Assembly: GCA_041398245.1 (NCBI GenBank)
Contig: JAWKVC010000002.1
Coordinates: forward strand, 186,001 to 250,000
DNA from: UBA7672 sp041398245
Lineage (GTDB): Bacteria; Pseudomonadota; Alphaproteobacteria; Caulobacterales; Hyphomonadaceae
DNA length: 64,000 nt
Reading direction: 5' to 3'
Position numbers and translations under genes: made by a program. The notes under the pieces are model-generated. The model had not been told where the DNA came from, did no database searches, and worked only from the letters and a program-made list of their open reading frames with translations. This document shows, piece by piece, positions 52,720 through 62,921 of this stretch; within the stretch, counting starts at the first letter, position 1, and every line of letters starts with the position of its first letter.

Positions 52720-54072
52720 ATGCGCAAATGGTTGTTGGCGCCTGTCATTGGCGCGGGCCTGGCAGTCGCGACGATTGGCGTCACCGCCTTCGCGGTCCCG
52801 AATAACGCGTCGACGCGCAAGGCCGAGGTGCTCCAGCAACTCGACCTCTTCGCCGACATCCTGTCCAAGGCGCAGACCAACTACGTCACCGAGATCGACA
52901 CGCGCGAGGCGATCGAAGCCGCGATCAACGGCATGCTCTCCTCGCTCGATCCGCATTCCAGCTACCTTGATCCCGACGACTTCAAGGACATGCAGACGAC
53001 CACGTCTGGCGAATATGGCGGCCTCGGCATCGAGGTCACCGGCCAGGACGGCTTCGTGAAGGTCGTCTCGCCGATGGACGGCACGCCCGCCTTCCGCGCC
53101 GGCATCAAGTCAGGCGACTTCCTCACCGCCATCGACGGCAAGTCGATCGTCGGCCTGCCGCTCAACGACGCCGTCAAGCAGATGCGCGGTCAGGTCGGCA
53201 CGGCCATCAGCGTCACCGTCGTGCGCGAGAATGTCGAACCGTTCGACGTCTCGATCACCCGCGAGGTCATCCGGCCGGAGGTCGTGAAGGCCCGCGCCAT
53301 CGACGATGTCGGCTACATCCGCATCACCACCTTCAACGAGCAGACCGTGAAGGCGCTCGACCGCGCCATCGATCAGGTGCGCCGCGACACGCATGGCATG
53401 AAAGGCCTCGTGCTCGACCTGCGCGACAATCCGGGCGGCCTGCTGGAAGCCTCGATCGAGGTGTCCTCGCGCTTCCTCAATGGCGGCGAGATCGTCTCCA
53501 CCCGCGGCCGTCGCGAAAGCGACTCCAAGCGCTACAACGCCGTGCGCGCCAACCGCTATCCGGACAATCTGCCGGTGGTCGTGCTCATCAATGGCGGCTC
53601 GGCTTCCGCCGCCGAGATCGTCTCCGGCGCCCTGCAGGATCGTGATCGCGCGGTCGTCATGGGCGTGACCTCGTTCGGCAAGGGATCCGTGCAAACGGTC
53701 CTGCCGCTCGGCGAAGGCAAGGGCGCCATGCGCCTCACGACCTCGCGCTACTACACGCCGTCCGGCCGCTCCATCCAGGGCTCCGGCATCGACCCCGATT
53801 TCGAGGTCGCCGCCGTCCGCCTGTCGGACAAGGACATCGCCGAGGTCAACGCCCGGGCCGAGCGCTTCAACGAAGCCAGCCTGCCCAACGCCCTCGAAAA
53901 CGACCAGGGCGCCCAGCGCAAGCCGCCGCACGTGCCGGCGGACATGCCGCCGGAAGACTACAAGGGCGAGGACTACCAGCTCGATCAGGCTGTCGCCCTG
54001 ATCCGCGCCGGCAAGGCCGTCCCGGGCGCGCACAGCGCGGTCGCCGAGGCGGCCAAGCCCGTCACGCCCTGA
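52720..54072 (+). CDS. ctpA: Carboxy-terminal processing protease CtpA (S41 family)
   Basis: 450 residues. Signal-anchor (LLAPVIGAGLAVATIGVTAFA), S41 helical start (DPHSSYLDPDDFKDMQTTT), PDZ domain (GIEVTGQDGFVKVVSPMDGT, AGIKSGDFLTAIDGK), and protease core with the Ser-Lys dyad in GGSASAAEIVSGALQDR and TSFGKGSVQT. Degrades or matures periplasmic proteins; in other bacteria CtpA controls murein hydrolases, which fits the EnvC-like gene upstream. A strong terminator follows. Confidence 0.94.
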   Translation: MRKWLLAPVIGAGLAVATIGVTAFAVPNNASTRKAEVLQQLDLFADILSKAQTNYVTEIDTREAIEAAINGMLSSLDPHSSYLDPDDFKDMQTTTSGEYGGLGIEVTGQDGFVKVVSPMDGTPAFRAGIKSGDFLTAIDGKSIVGLPLNDAVKQMRGQVGTAISVTVVRENVEPFDVSITREVIRPEVVKARAIDDVGYIRITTFNEQTVKALDRAIDQVRRDTHGMKGLVLDLRDNPGGLLEASIEVSSRFLNGGEIVSTRGRRESDSKRYNAVRANRYPDNLPVVVLINGGSASAAEIVSGALQDRDRAVVMGVTSFGKGSVQTVLPLGEGKGAMRLTTSRYYTPSGRSIQGSGIDPDFEVAAVRLSDKDIAEVNARAERFNEASLPNALENDQGAQRKPPHVPADMPPEDYKGEDYQLDQAVALIRAGKAVPGAHSAVAEAAKPVTP

Positions 54073-54096
54073 TCCCTGGCGACAGGAACCATACGG

Positions 54097-54125
54097 AAAG
54101 GCCCGCTCGCCTGAGCGGGCCTTTT
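54097..54125 (+). terminator. Rho-independent terminator after ctpA
   Basis: A perfect 12-bp stem, AAAGGCCCGCTC (54097-54108) with GAGCGGGCCTTT (54113-54124), has a GCCT loop and a following T run. Confidence 0.9.
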
Positions 54126-54300
54126 CTGTTCCGGGCCCGGATTCCGGGGCTGCGACAGACATCGCCGCCCGGCGGGGCGCCACAATTTGTCCAGCATTTA
54201 CAGCTGGTTTACCGCATCGCGGCTCCCTGTCCGTTTCCGCGTTCTTAACGATCCGGGCTCAAGAGTTGAGCGTTGGGGCGGGGTGTTAGAGAGGACCACA

Positions 54301-55461
54301 ATGTCTGCGTCGCGTGTTGCCGACGGATCGGTATTGCGGGCAGGCCTCAGCCATGTGGCGCTGAGCCTGGCCACCTTCGGAACCCTCGGCGTCGGCGCCT
54401 TCGGCGCCGCCATGCTGTTCGGCAGCGAAGAAGCGGGCGGCCCCCGCATCGAACTGGCCCTCTACACCGAACAGAACGGACCTCCGCCGCCGCTCAAGAA
54501 CCGCCTCGCGCTCGAGACGCTGGATGCGCACGCCGCGACGACGCCGGATCTCGGCATCGAGTACAACGAACTCGAAGACGCCGGCGGCGCCGAAGGCGGC
54601 CCGGTCACCATCACCGTCACCGAAATTTCCTCCAACGCCGGCGCCGCCAACGCGGCCCTGCCCCGCGCCCCCATCGCCGGCTTCTCCGAGCGCACCGCCG
54701 CCGGCGAGCTGCCGAAGATCGGCGCCGATGGCCGCACGCCCGCGCAGGTCTACGCCCGCCCGTTCGCGGCCGCGAGCGGCGCGCCCAAGATCGCCCTCGT
54801 CGTCGGCGGTCTCGGCATGACGCAGAAACACACCGACGCGGCGATCAACGAACTGCCGCCGGAAGTCACCCTGTCCTTCGTGCCCTACGCGCCGAACCTG
54901 CAGGGCTGGATCAACAAGGCCCGCGCCGCCGGCCATGAAGTCCTGCTCGAGCTTCCGATGGAAGCCTACGACTATCCGAACGTCGACACCGGCCCGCTCA
55001 CGCTGGTCACGACGGCCAAGGCCGAGGAAAACGTCCGCCGGCTCAACGTGCTGCTCGGCAAGGCCTCCGGCTATTTCGGCGTCACCAACTATCAGGGCGC
55101 GAAGTTCGCGACAGACGGCGCGGCGGCCGCGCCGGTGATGAAGGCGCTGAAGGATCGCGGCCTTGTCTTCGTGCACGATGGCGGCGCCGCCCGCTCCGCC
55201 CTGCCGCAGACAGCCAACCAGACTGGCCTCGACTTCACCGTCGCCGACCGCATCGTCGATTCCGAACTCACGGCCGACTCGATCGACCGCCAGCTTCTCG
55301 CGCTTGAGGCGCTCGCGATCCAGAACGGCAGCGCCATCGGCGTCGGCTTCGCCTATCCGGTCACGATCGAACAGTTCCGCCTGTGGGCGGAAGGCCTCAA
55401 GGCCAAGGGCTATCAGCTCGCGCCGGCCTCCGCTGCTGCGGGCGTTCAGGCCAAGCCGTGA
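54301..55461 (+). CDS. Divergent polysaccharide deacetylase family protein
   Basis: 386 residues. N-terminal hydrophobic helix (ALSLATFGTLGVGAFGAAML), an acidic/Ala-rich linker, then the divergent polysaccharide deacetylase (DUF610/YibQ-like) domain: KIALVVGGLGMTQKHTDAAI, VTLSFVPYAPNLQGWINKAR, LLELPMEAYDYPNVDTGPLT, YFGVTNYQGAKFATDG. Typically encoded between ctpA and rppH, as here. It is thought to act on envelope glycans, but activity is not established. ATG 54301; its stop overlaps the rppH start. Confidence 0.88.
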   Translation: MSASRVADGSVLRAGLSHVALSLATFGTLGVGAFGAAMLFGSEEAGGPRIELALYTEQNGPPPPLKNRLALETLDAHAATTPDLGIEYNELEDAGGAEGGPVTITVTEISSNAGAANAALPRAPIAGFSERTAAGELPKIGADGRTPAQVYARPFAAASGAPKIALVVGGLGMTQKHTDAAINELPPEVTLSFVPYAPNLQGWINKARAAGHEVLLELPMEAYDYPNVDTGPLTLVTTAKAEENVRRLNVLLGKASGYFGVTNYQGAKFATDGAAAAPVMKALKDRGLVFVHDGGAARSALPQTANQTGLDFTVADRIVDSELTADSIDRQLLALEALAIQNGSAIGVGFAYPVTIEQFRLWAEGLKAKGYQLAPASAAAGVQAKP

Positions 55462-55985
55462 CCGGCGAAGCGCCCGCCGCTGATCCCAGTCAGGGCGGCC
55501 GCGACCCATCGCTCTATCGTCCCAATGTCGGCCTCGCGGTGTTCTCGCGCCGTGGTCATGTGTGGATCGGCCGCCGCGCCGGCCTGCGCAGGGACGACGT
55601 GCGCTACGCCTGGCAGATGCCGCAGGGCGGGATCGATCGCGGCGAGACGCCGGCCGAAGCCGCGCTGCGCGAGCTTGGCGAGGAAACCGGCCTCGATCCG
55701 CATCAGGTCGACCTGCTCGAGGAGCTGGAGCCGTGGCTGTTCTATGATTTCCCGCCGAGCCTCAAGGCGCGCCTGACCGGCCCCTATTTCGGCCAGCGCC
55801 AGAAATGGTTCGCCTACCGCTTCCTCGGATCCGATACGGATTTCCGGCTCGACCGCCACACGATCGAATTCGACGCGTGGAAATGGGCCGACCTGCAGGA
55901 GACGCCCGGCCTGGTCATCCCGTTCAAGGCTGCGGTCTATAACGAAGTCGCGAAACACTTCGCGAAGTGGACGGCGCCGGTCTGA
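55458..55985 (+). CDS. rppH: RNA pyrophosphohydrolase RppH (Nudix)
   Basis: 175 residues. The Nudix box GGIDRGETPAEAALRELGEETGL is complete (G-x5-E-x7-REL-x2-EE-x-G). YRPNVGLAVFSRRGHVWIGRR and WQMPQG precede it and QKWFAYRF follows, as in RppH/NudH, which removes pyrophosphate from 5' triphosphate RNA and so starts mRNA decay. GTG start at 55458 overlaps the previous stop (GTGA), indicating coupling. Confidence 0.92.
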   Translation: MTGEAPAADPSQGGRDPSLYRPNVGLAVFSRRGHVWIGRRAGLRRDDVRYAWQMPQGGIDRGETPAEAALRELGEETGLDPHQVDLLEELEPWLFYDFPPSLKARLTGPYFGQRQKWFAYRFLGSDTDFRLDRHTIEFDAWKWADLQETPGLVIPFKAAVYNEVAKHFAKWTAPV

Positions 55986-56007
55986 TCCAGAAACGCTGCC
56001 CCAACCC

Positions 56008-56126
56008 CGCTCGTCCCGACGAAAGTCGGGACCCAGGGCAGATGCAGACCCTTGTTCTGAGTTTAAGCTTCAGGCGCGTACCTAACGCGCCACCGTTCCT
56101 GGATCCCGACTTTCGTCGGGATGAGC
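56008..56126 (+). repeat. 119-bp palindromic element, copy 2
   Basis: Same arms and length as copy 1 (51245-51363), with an AAGCTTCAGGC internal core. It lies between the convergent rppH and atpC genes, where it could also serve as a bidirectional transcript end. The central 50 bp differ more than the arms. Confidence 0.85.
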
Positions 56127-56155
56127 GGAACAAGGTTCAGCGTCGCCTAGTGCGC

Positions 56156-56557
56156 CTACGCCTTCACCGCCGCCTGCAGCGCCTCAAGATAGACAAGACG
56201 CTCGGCCGCGCGCTTGCGGCGCGTTTCGTCGCCCGGATCGTTGGCGTCCGAGCGCACATTGGCGATCTCGGTCTCCAGCGCCGCAGCGTCGACATCCGAC
56301 AGGCGCACGGCTTCCTCGGCGAGGATGGTGAGGCCCGCAGGCGTCACATCGGCGAAGCCGCCGCGCACGAACACCGGCGTCACGCCCGCGTCTTCATGGA
56401 TGCGGACCACGCCCGGCTTCAGCACGGTCATGAACGGCGCATGCTTCGGCAGCACGCCGAACTCGCCTTCGACGCCCGGCGCATCGACCTGTTTCACATC
56501 GCCCGAGAACAGCTCGCGCTCAGGCGAAACCAGCGAGAAACTGAGCGTATCGGCCAT
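56156..56557 (-). CDS. atpC: ATP synthase F1 epsilon subunit
   Basis: 133 residues. Rotor-stalk subunit. MADTLSFSLVSPERELFSGD start, VDAPGVEGEFGVLPKHAPFM and VRIHEDAGVTPVFVRGGFADV are the N-terminal beta-sandwich; the C-terminal helical domain is present (ETRRKRAAERLVYLEALQAA). Normally it follows atpD directly, but here three genes and a terminator come between, so it must be transcribed by read-through or its own promoter. Confidence 0.95.
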   Translation of the reverse strand: MADTLSFSLVSPERELFSGDVKQVDAPGVEGEFGVLPKHAPFMTVLKPGVVRIHEDAGVTPVFVRGGFADVTPAGLTILAEEAVRLSDVDAAALETEIANVRSDANDPGDETRRKRAAERLVYLEALQAAVKA

Positions 56558-56668
56558 GGGACTTCCCCAAAGCGCCGCCCCGGCCCCAGGGCCCTCGAAC
56601 GGCGCGAAATCAGCAATGTCGCGGCAGGGTCTACCAGTCCTGAAACCCCTGTAAAGGCGGCAGTTTGG

Positions 56669-57640
56669 CTAACGCCCGCGCAGGGTAACCACCGCGATTT
56701 CAGGGGGTTGGTTGAACCGGGCCGGCAGCACCGAGACCCCCACCCCGCCGGAGACGTAAAGCCTGCGCCCCCGGTCCTCGTAAAGCCCGCACGGCCAGCG
56801 CCGCGAGCCTTCCGAAACGGCTATGGGGCGGCCCAGGAAAGGCAGGTTCATCTGGCCGCAGTGCGAGTGCCCGGCCAGCGTCAGCGCGACCCTGTCGGGC
56901 GCCACGGCGAAGACGTCCGGCCAGTGGCTCAGAATGATCACCGGCTGGTCCAGAGGCACGGCCGGCTCCTGTTCGCGGTCGCCCAGCGTCACGCCATAGG
57001 AGGGCTGCGTCCGCTCGGACTCATAGTCCGCAAGCCCGCCGACCCAGAACGCCCCGCCCTCGCGCTCGATACGCGCCCTGTCGTTCTCGAACACGCGGAT
57101 GCCCGCCCGCATCAGCTCCGTCTCGACCGTCGGCCCGTCATACCACCAGTCATGATTGCCCAGCACGGCATAGACGCCGAGGGGCGCACGCAGCCGCGCG
57201 AACGCGGCAAGCCCGTCCGCGATCTCCTGCCGCTCACCCTCGCCGCGTTCCGCCAGCGCGGCATGGCCGCTGACATAGTCGCCCAGCAGCACGACGATAT
57301 CCGGCTGTTCGGCGTTCATCAGGTCGATAATGTTGTTGAGCCGGGTGATGCCCATGTGCGGGCCGTCCGTATGCGTGTCGGAGATCACGCCGATCCGCAG
57401 CGGCGCGCCGCTCCATGCCGCGCTCGACGCCTCGACACGCCGGATCACCAGCTGTTCCGGTTCCCACAGCACGGCCCAGATGCCGAGAAACCACGCAACG
57501 CTGATCGCGGTGATCGCCGTCCAGCCGATCCAGCCGGGGCCCCGCCCCTTCTTGAGCCCGCGCCACAGCGCAAAGCCCAGCAGCAGGGGCCACAGGATCG
57601 CGCCTATCCAGGCGACAATGACGATCGTGTCGGACATCAC
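56669..57640 (-). CDS. Membrane-anchored metallophosphoesterase
   Basis: 323 residues. Two N-terminal hydrophobic helices (IVIVAWIGAILWPLLLGFAL, ITAISVAWFLGIWAVLW), then a calcineurin-like phosphoesterase domain with the metal motifs GVISDTHTD, LLGDYVSGH, LGNHDWW, LSHWPD and GHSHCGQ. YkuE/YaeI-type enzymes of this shape act on lipid or nucleotide phosphates at the membrane; the substrate is unknown here. One of three genes between atpD and atpC. Confidence 0.88.
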   Translation of the reverse strand: MMSDTIVIVAWIGAILWPLLLGFALWRGLKKGRGPGWIGWTAITAISVAWFLGIWAVLWEPEQLVIRRVEASSAAWSGAPLRIGVISDTHTDGPHMGITRLNNIIDLMNAEQPDIVVLLGDYVSGHAALAERGEGERQEIADGLAAFARLRAPLGVYAVLGNHDWWYDGPTVETELMRAGIRVFENDRARIEREGGAFWVGGLADYESERTQPSYGVTLGDREQEPAVPLDQPVIILSHWPDVFAVAPDRVALTLAGHSHCGQMNLPFLGRPIAVSEGSRRWPCGLYEDRGRRLYVSGGVGVSVLPARFNQPPEIAVVTLRGR

Positions 57641-57652
57641 GCCCCGGCGTTT

Positions 57653-58207
57653 CTATTGCGCGATGAACACCGTCGCCGTGACGACGCTGAAGCGCGACTG
57701 GTGTCCCTGCGCGCCTGGCTGCACACCCTGCAGCTGAATCATCACCGCCTTGCCGCCCTCGCGGCGCATCAGCGACAGGCCAAGCCCGTTCGGTCCCTGC
57801 GGAGAGGCCAGCCGCTCGAACCTGTGGCCGTTATCGAGTTCGGCGCCCAGCTGCATGATCACCGGTGGCGGCGACGGCCCATAGACGGATACGACGCATC
57901 GCCCGGCTTTCTCGCGCACAGTCACGACGCCGCGCGCCTGCGCTACATCCCACACGGTCTCGTCCGGCTCTGCCCCGGCCTGCCGCCGCATATCCGCATT
58001 CTGCGTCGGGGATATCCGGCCGTCGCGTGCGGCGCTCAACGCGCTGACTCCATTCTCCGCAACGGCGGGAATACAAATGTCCACCACGGTCTGTTTGAAC
58101 ACGGTCGCCGCATCGTCCGGCGAGAGCTGGGTCGAGACCGCGGGGCGCTGGGCTAGGGCGGGCGCCGCCCAGAAAAGCGCGGCCATCGGGATTGCGATCC
58201 ATCTCAT
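57653..58207 (-). CDS. Secreted protein of unknown function (atp locus, gene 2)
   Basis: 184 residues with a Sec signal peptide (IAIPMAALFWAAPALAQ). The mature domain has LSPDDAATVFKQTVVDICIP, a GRCVVSVYG strand with a second Cys, and RFSVVTATVFIAQ at the end. I recognise no family. It lies 12 bp upstream of the phosphoesterase on the same strand and is probably cotranscribed with it. Start at ATG 58207. Confidence 0.65.
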   Translation of the reverse strand: MRWIAIPMAALFWAAPALAQRPAVSTQLSPDDAATVFKQTVVDICIPAVAENGVSALSAARDGRISPTQNADMRRQAGAEPDETVWDVAQARGVVTVREKAGRCVVSVYGPSPPPVIMQLGAELDNGHRFERLASPQGPNGLGLSLMRREGGKAVMIQLQGVQPGAQGHQSRFSVVTATVFIAQ

Positions 58208-58300
58208 CAAGGGTCTCCCGGCAACGCCTGACCCTAGCCCGCCCGTCTGGGCGCCGCCAGCTTCATCGTCAGATCGCAGCGCCCCCAAAGCGCGATGGCC

Positions 58301-58867
58301 TCAGGGAAGCAGCCTCGACGTACAGTCGGCCACTTTGCTGGCCATAATGGTCGCGATGAAGGTCCGCCTCATCGTGACATTGCTGTCCACCCGCGATGTC
58401 ATCAAGACCGCAACTGACCTGTCTTCGCCTGCCGGATCCACGGCGCACACCGCATCGCGCGTTTCGCCCTCCGGCGCCGCGACTATCCGCATGCGCGACC
58501 ATTTGCGATCGGTCGCCGACAGATGCGCCGCCACAACCGCGTCGCGCGCCGCGCCGCCGGCGCCTGACAGGGCAATCACATCGCACGCCCCCTGCTGGTT
58601 CGTCCCGGCCCAGACCAGTCCATCGAGCTTCCAGTTCGGCGCCGTCAGGCTGGACCCGGGAACTCCCGAATTATATCGCTCGAACTTCCGCCCGCGCGCC
58701 ACGTCGGCGATCGCCTGGTCGATCGGAACGCCCTCGAACACGCTTCGCTCGCACGCCTCGACGCCGAACACGACGCCCGCATTGGTCAGGTCTATGTCGC
58801 GCGGTGTCGCCGTCGTGCTGCAAGCGGCAAGGACGAGCGCTCCGAGCGCGAAACCAGACAGCCTCAT
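58301..58867 (-). CDS. Lipoprotein of unknown function (atp locus, gene 1)
   Basis: 188 residues. Lipobox leader (LSGFALGALVLAACSTT). The mature part has NAGVVFGVEACERSVFEGVP, GACDVIALSGAGG, and RRTFIATIMASKVADC, a layout like the neighbouring secreted protein (Cys in the first helix, GxCxV strand, ATxx strand near the end), so the two may be distant relatives. GGAGG precedes ATG 58867. First of the three genes after atpD; function unknown. Confidence 0.65.
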   Translation of the reverse strand: MRLSGFALGALVLAACSTTATPRDIDLTNAGVVFGVEACERSVFEGVPIDQAIADVARGRKFERYNSGVPGSSLTAPNWKLDGLVWAGTNQQGACDVIALSGAGGAARDAVVAAHLSATDRKWSRMRIVAAPEGETRDAVCAVDPAGEDRSVAVLMTSRVDSNVTMRRTFIATIMASKVADCTSRLLP

Positions 58868-58935
58868 GCATTCCTCCCAACCTGACGCCGGAAAGCTAGC
58901 CGGGATGTCATGCGAGGCAAGACGCGCTGCAACAA

Positions 58936-58966
58936 ACGAAAACAGGCGCGGATCGCTCCGCGCCTG
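58936..58966 (-). terminator. Rho-independent terminator after atpD
   Basis: The stem CAGGCGCGGA (58943-58952) pairs with TCCGCGCCTG (58957-58966) over a TCGC loop; on the minus strand TTTT follows. It lies directly behind the atpD stop, so it should end the atpHAGD transcript before the three inserted genes. Confidence 0.85.
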
Positions 58967-58993
58967 CTTCAAACGTCAGTCTGACCGAAAAGA

Positions 58994-60430
58994 TCAGGCC
59001 GCTTCGGCGGCCATCTTCTGGGCCTTGGCGACCACGTCGTCGATCTTGCCGCACATCAGGAAGGCCTGCTCGGGAAGGTCGTCGTGCTTGCCCTCGAGGA
59101 TTTCCTTGAAGCCCTTCACGGTGTCTTCCACCGAGACGAACTGGCCGTCGAGGTTGGTGAAGGCCTGCGCCACGAAGAAGGGCTGGCTGAGGAAGCGCTC
59201 GATCTTGCGGGCGCGCGCCACGACCAGTTTGTCCTCTTCCGACAGTTCATCCATGCCGAGAATGGCGATGATGTCCTGCAGCGACTTGTACTTCTGCAGC
59301 GTCTCCTGAACGCCGCGCGCCACGTCATAGTGCTCCTGGCCGACAACGTTCGGATCGAGGATGCGCGAGGACGAGTCGAGCGGGTCGACGGCCGGGTAGA
59401 TGCCCTTTTCCGAGATCGCGCGGTTGAGAACGGTCTGCGCGTCCAGGTGGGCGAACGACGTCGCCGGGGCCGGGTCGGTCAGGTCGTCGGCGGGCACGTA
59501 GATGGCCTGCACCGAGGTGATCGAACCCTTGGTCGTGGAGGTGATGCGTTCCTGCAGCGCGCCCATGTCGGTGGCCAGCGTCGGCTGGTAACCCACCGCC
59601 GAAGGAATACGACCGAGCAGCGCCGACATTTCCGAACCCGCCTGCGTGAAGCGGAAGATGTTGTCGACGAAGAACAGGATGTCCTTGCCCTGGTCGCGGA
59701 AATTTTCCGCGATGGTAAGACCCGCAAGCGCGACGCGCGCGCGCGCGCCCGGCGGCTCGTTCATCTGTCCGAACACCAGCGAGCAGCGCGACTTGCCGCC
59801 GCCGCCCTTCTCGTTCACGCCAGAGTCGATCATCTCGTGATAGAGGTCGTTGCCTTCGCGCGTACGCTCGCCGACGCCGGCGAACACCGAGTAGCCGCCA
59901 TAGGCCTTCGCGATGTTGTTGATCAGTTCCTGAATGAGAACGGTCTTGCCGACGCCCGCGCCGCCGAACAGGCCGATCTTGCCGCCCTTCGCATAGGGGC
60001 ACAGCAGGTCGACCACCTTGATGCCCGTCGGCAGGATTTCCGGCACCGGCTTCTGGTCAATGAAGGCCGGGGCGGGCTGGTGGATGCCGCGCGTCACGGA
60101 GTTGTCGACCGGACCGGCTTCGTCGATCGGCTCGCCGATGACGTTGAGGATGCGGCCCAGCGTGGCTTCGCCGACCGGCACCGAGATGGCGTTGCCCGTG
60201 TCGGTCACTTCGTGGCCGCGGGTCAGACCCTCCGTCGAGTCCATCGCGATGGTGCGGACCGCGTTCTCGCCGAGGTGCTGCGCGACTTCCAGAACAAGGC
60301 GCGCGCCATTGTTCGTGGTCTCAAGCGCGTTGAGGATCGCCGGCAGGTGGCCGTCGAACTCGACGTCGACGACGGCGCCGATCACCTGGCTTACGCGGCC
60401 CTTCACGTTGGTGGCTGTCTTCGCGTTCAT
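58994..60430 (-). CDS. atpD: ATP synthase F1 beta subunit
   Basis: 478 residues with the catalytic sites of F1. P-loop GGAGVGKTVLIQEL, GERTREGNDLYHEM, the DELSEED lever (exactly MDELSEEDKLVV), VAGVGQMNEPPGAR-type segment (FGQMNEPPGARARVALAG) and LGRIPSAVGYQPTLATDMG. Last gene of the atpHAGD run, 26 bp after atpG, and followed by a terminator. Confidence 0.98.
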   Translation of the reverse strand: MNAKTATNVKGRVSQVIGAVVDVEFDGHLPAILNALETTNNGARLVLEVAQHLGENAVRTIAMDSTEGLTRGHEVTDTGNAISVPVGEATLGRILNVIGEPIDEAGPVDNSVTRGIHQPAPAFIDQKPVPEILPTGIKVVDLLCPYAKGGKIGLFGGAGVGKTVLIQELINNIAKAYGGYSVFAGVGERTREGNDLYHEMIDSGVNEKGGGGKSRCSLVFGQMNEPPGARARVALAGLTIAENFRDQGKDILFFVDNIFRFTQAGSEMSALLGRIPSAVGYQPTLATDMGALQERITSTTKGSITSVQAIYVPADDLTDPAPATSFAHLDAQTVLNRAISEKGIYPAVDPLDSSSRILDPNVVGQEHYDVARGVQETLQKYKSLQDIIAILGMDELSEEDKLVVARARKIERFLSQPFFVAQAFTNLDGQFVSVEDTVKGFKEILEGKHDDLPEQAFLMCGKIDDVVAKAQKMAAEAA

Positions 60431-60456
60431 CTCTGGCCTCTGTTAGGTCGAATGGG

Positions 60457-61335
60457 TTAGAGCGCCTCGGCGCCCGAAATGATCTCGATGAGTTCCTTGG
60501 TGATCTGCGCCTGACGCGCGCGGTTGTAGCGCAGGTTCAGGGAGCGGATCATGTCGCCGGCGTTGCGCGTGGCGTTGTCCATGGCGGTCATCTGCGCGCC
60601 CTGGAAACCGGCTTCGGTCTCCAGCAGGGCGGACAGGAGTTGCGTCGACAGATAGCGCGGCAGCAGCGCTTCGAGGATCGCTTCCTCGCTCGGCTCGTAG
60701 ATGTAGCGCGCGCCTTCCAGATCGATCGTCGGCGCATCCGCCGGCGCCCGCGCCGGGATGAGCTGCAGCGCCGTCGGCGTCTGGGTCAGCAGGTTCTTGA
60801 AGCGCGCGAAGACCAGCGTCGCCACGTCGAACTCGCCGGCGTCGAACCGGTCGGTGATCTGGCGCGCGATGCCCGCCGCGCTTTCGGCCGTCACCGTACG
60901 CTCGGCGCGGCGGTCGATATGGCCGACGATGAGCGAGCTGAACTGCCGCTTCAGCACGTCATTGCCCTTCTTGCCGACGGTGAGGATCTTCACCGTCTTG
61001 CCCTCGCCCTGCAGCCGCTTGACCTCGGCGCGCGCGAGTTTCGAGATGTTGGTGTTGAAGCCGCCGCAGAGACCGCGCTCGGCCGTCATCACTACCAGCA
61101 GGTGAACCTCGTCCTTGCCCGTGCCGGCGATCAGCTTCGGCCCGCCTCCCGCCGCCGCGCCCGAAGCGAGGTTGGCGATGACGGAAGCCATGCGGGTCGC
61201 ATAGGGACGCGCAGCCTGCGCGGCTTCCTGCGCCCGCTTCAGCTTGGCGGTCGCCACCATCTGGAGCGCCTTCGTGATCTTCTGCGTGGATTTCACGCTG
61301 GCGATCCTGAGGCGGAATTCCTTCAAGCTGGGCAT
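60457..61335 (-). CDS. atpG: ATP synthase F1 gamma subunit
   Basis: 292 residues; the rotating central shaft. N-terminal helix MPSLKEFRLRIASVKSTQKI with TKALQMVATAKL, the conserved CGGFNTNI motif, and the C-terminal helix AMDNATRNAGDMIRSLNLRY. Length normal. Between atpA and atpD in standard order, with a 31-bp spacer from atpA. Confidence 0.97.
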   Translation of the reverse strand: MPSLKEFRLRIASVKSTQKITKALQMVATAKLKRAQEAAQAARPYATRMASVIANLASGAAAGGGPKLIAGTGKDEVHLLVVMTAERGLCGGFNTNISKLARAEVKRLQGEGKTVKILTVGKKGNDVLKRQFSSLIVGHIDRRAERTVTAESAAGIARQITDRFDAGEFDVATLVFARFKNLLTQTPTALQLIPARAPADAPTIDLEGARYIYEPSEEAILEALLPRYLSTQLLSALLETEAGFQGAQMTAMDNATRNAGDMIRSLNLRYNRARQAQITKELIEIISGAEAL

Positions 61336-61366
61336 GAGCTATGCCTTGTCCTTCCGGCCTTCAGTC

Positions 61367-62917
<1,551 letters not shown>

Positions 62918-62921
62918 GAGG

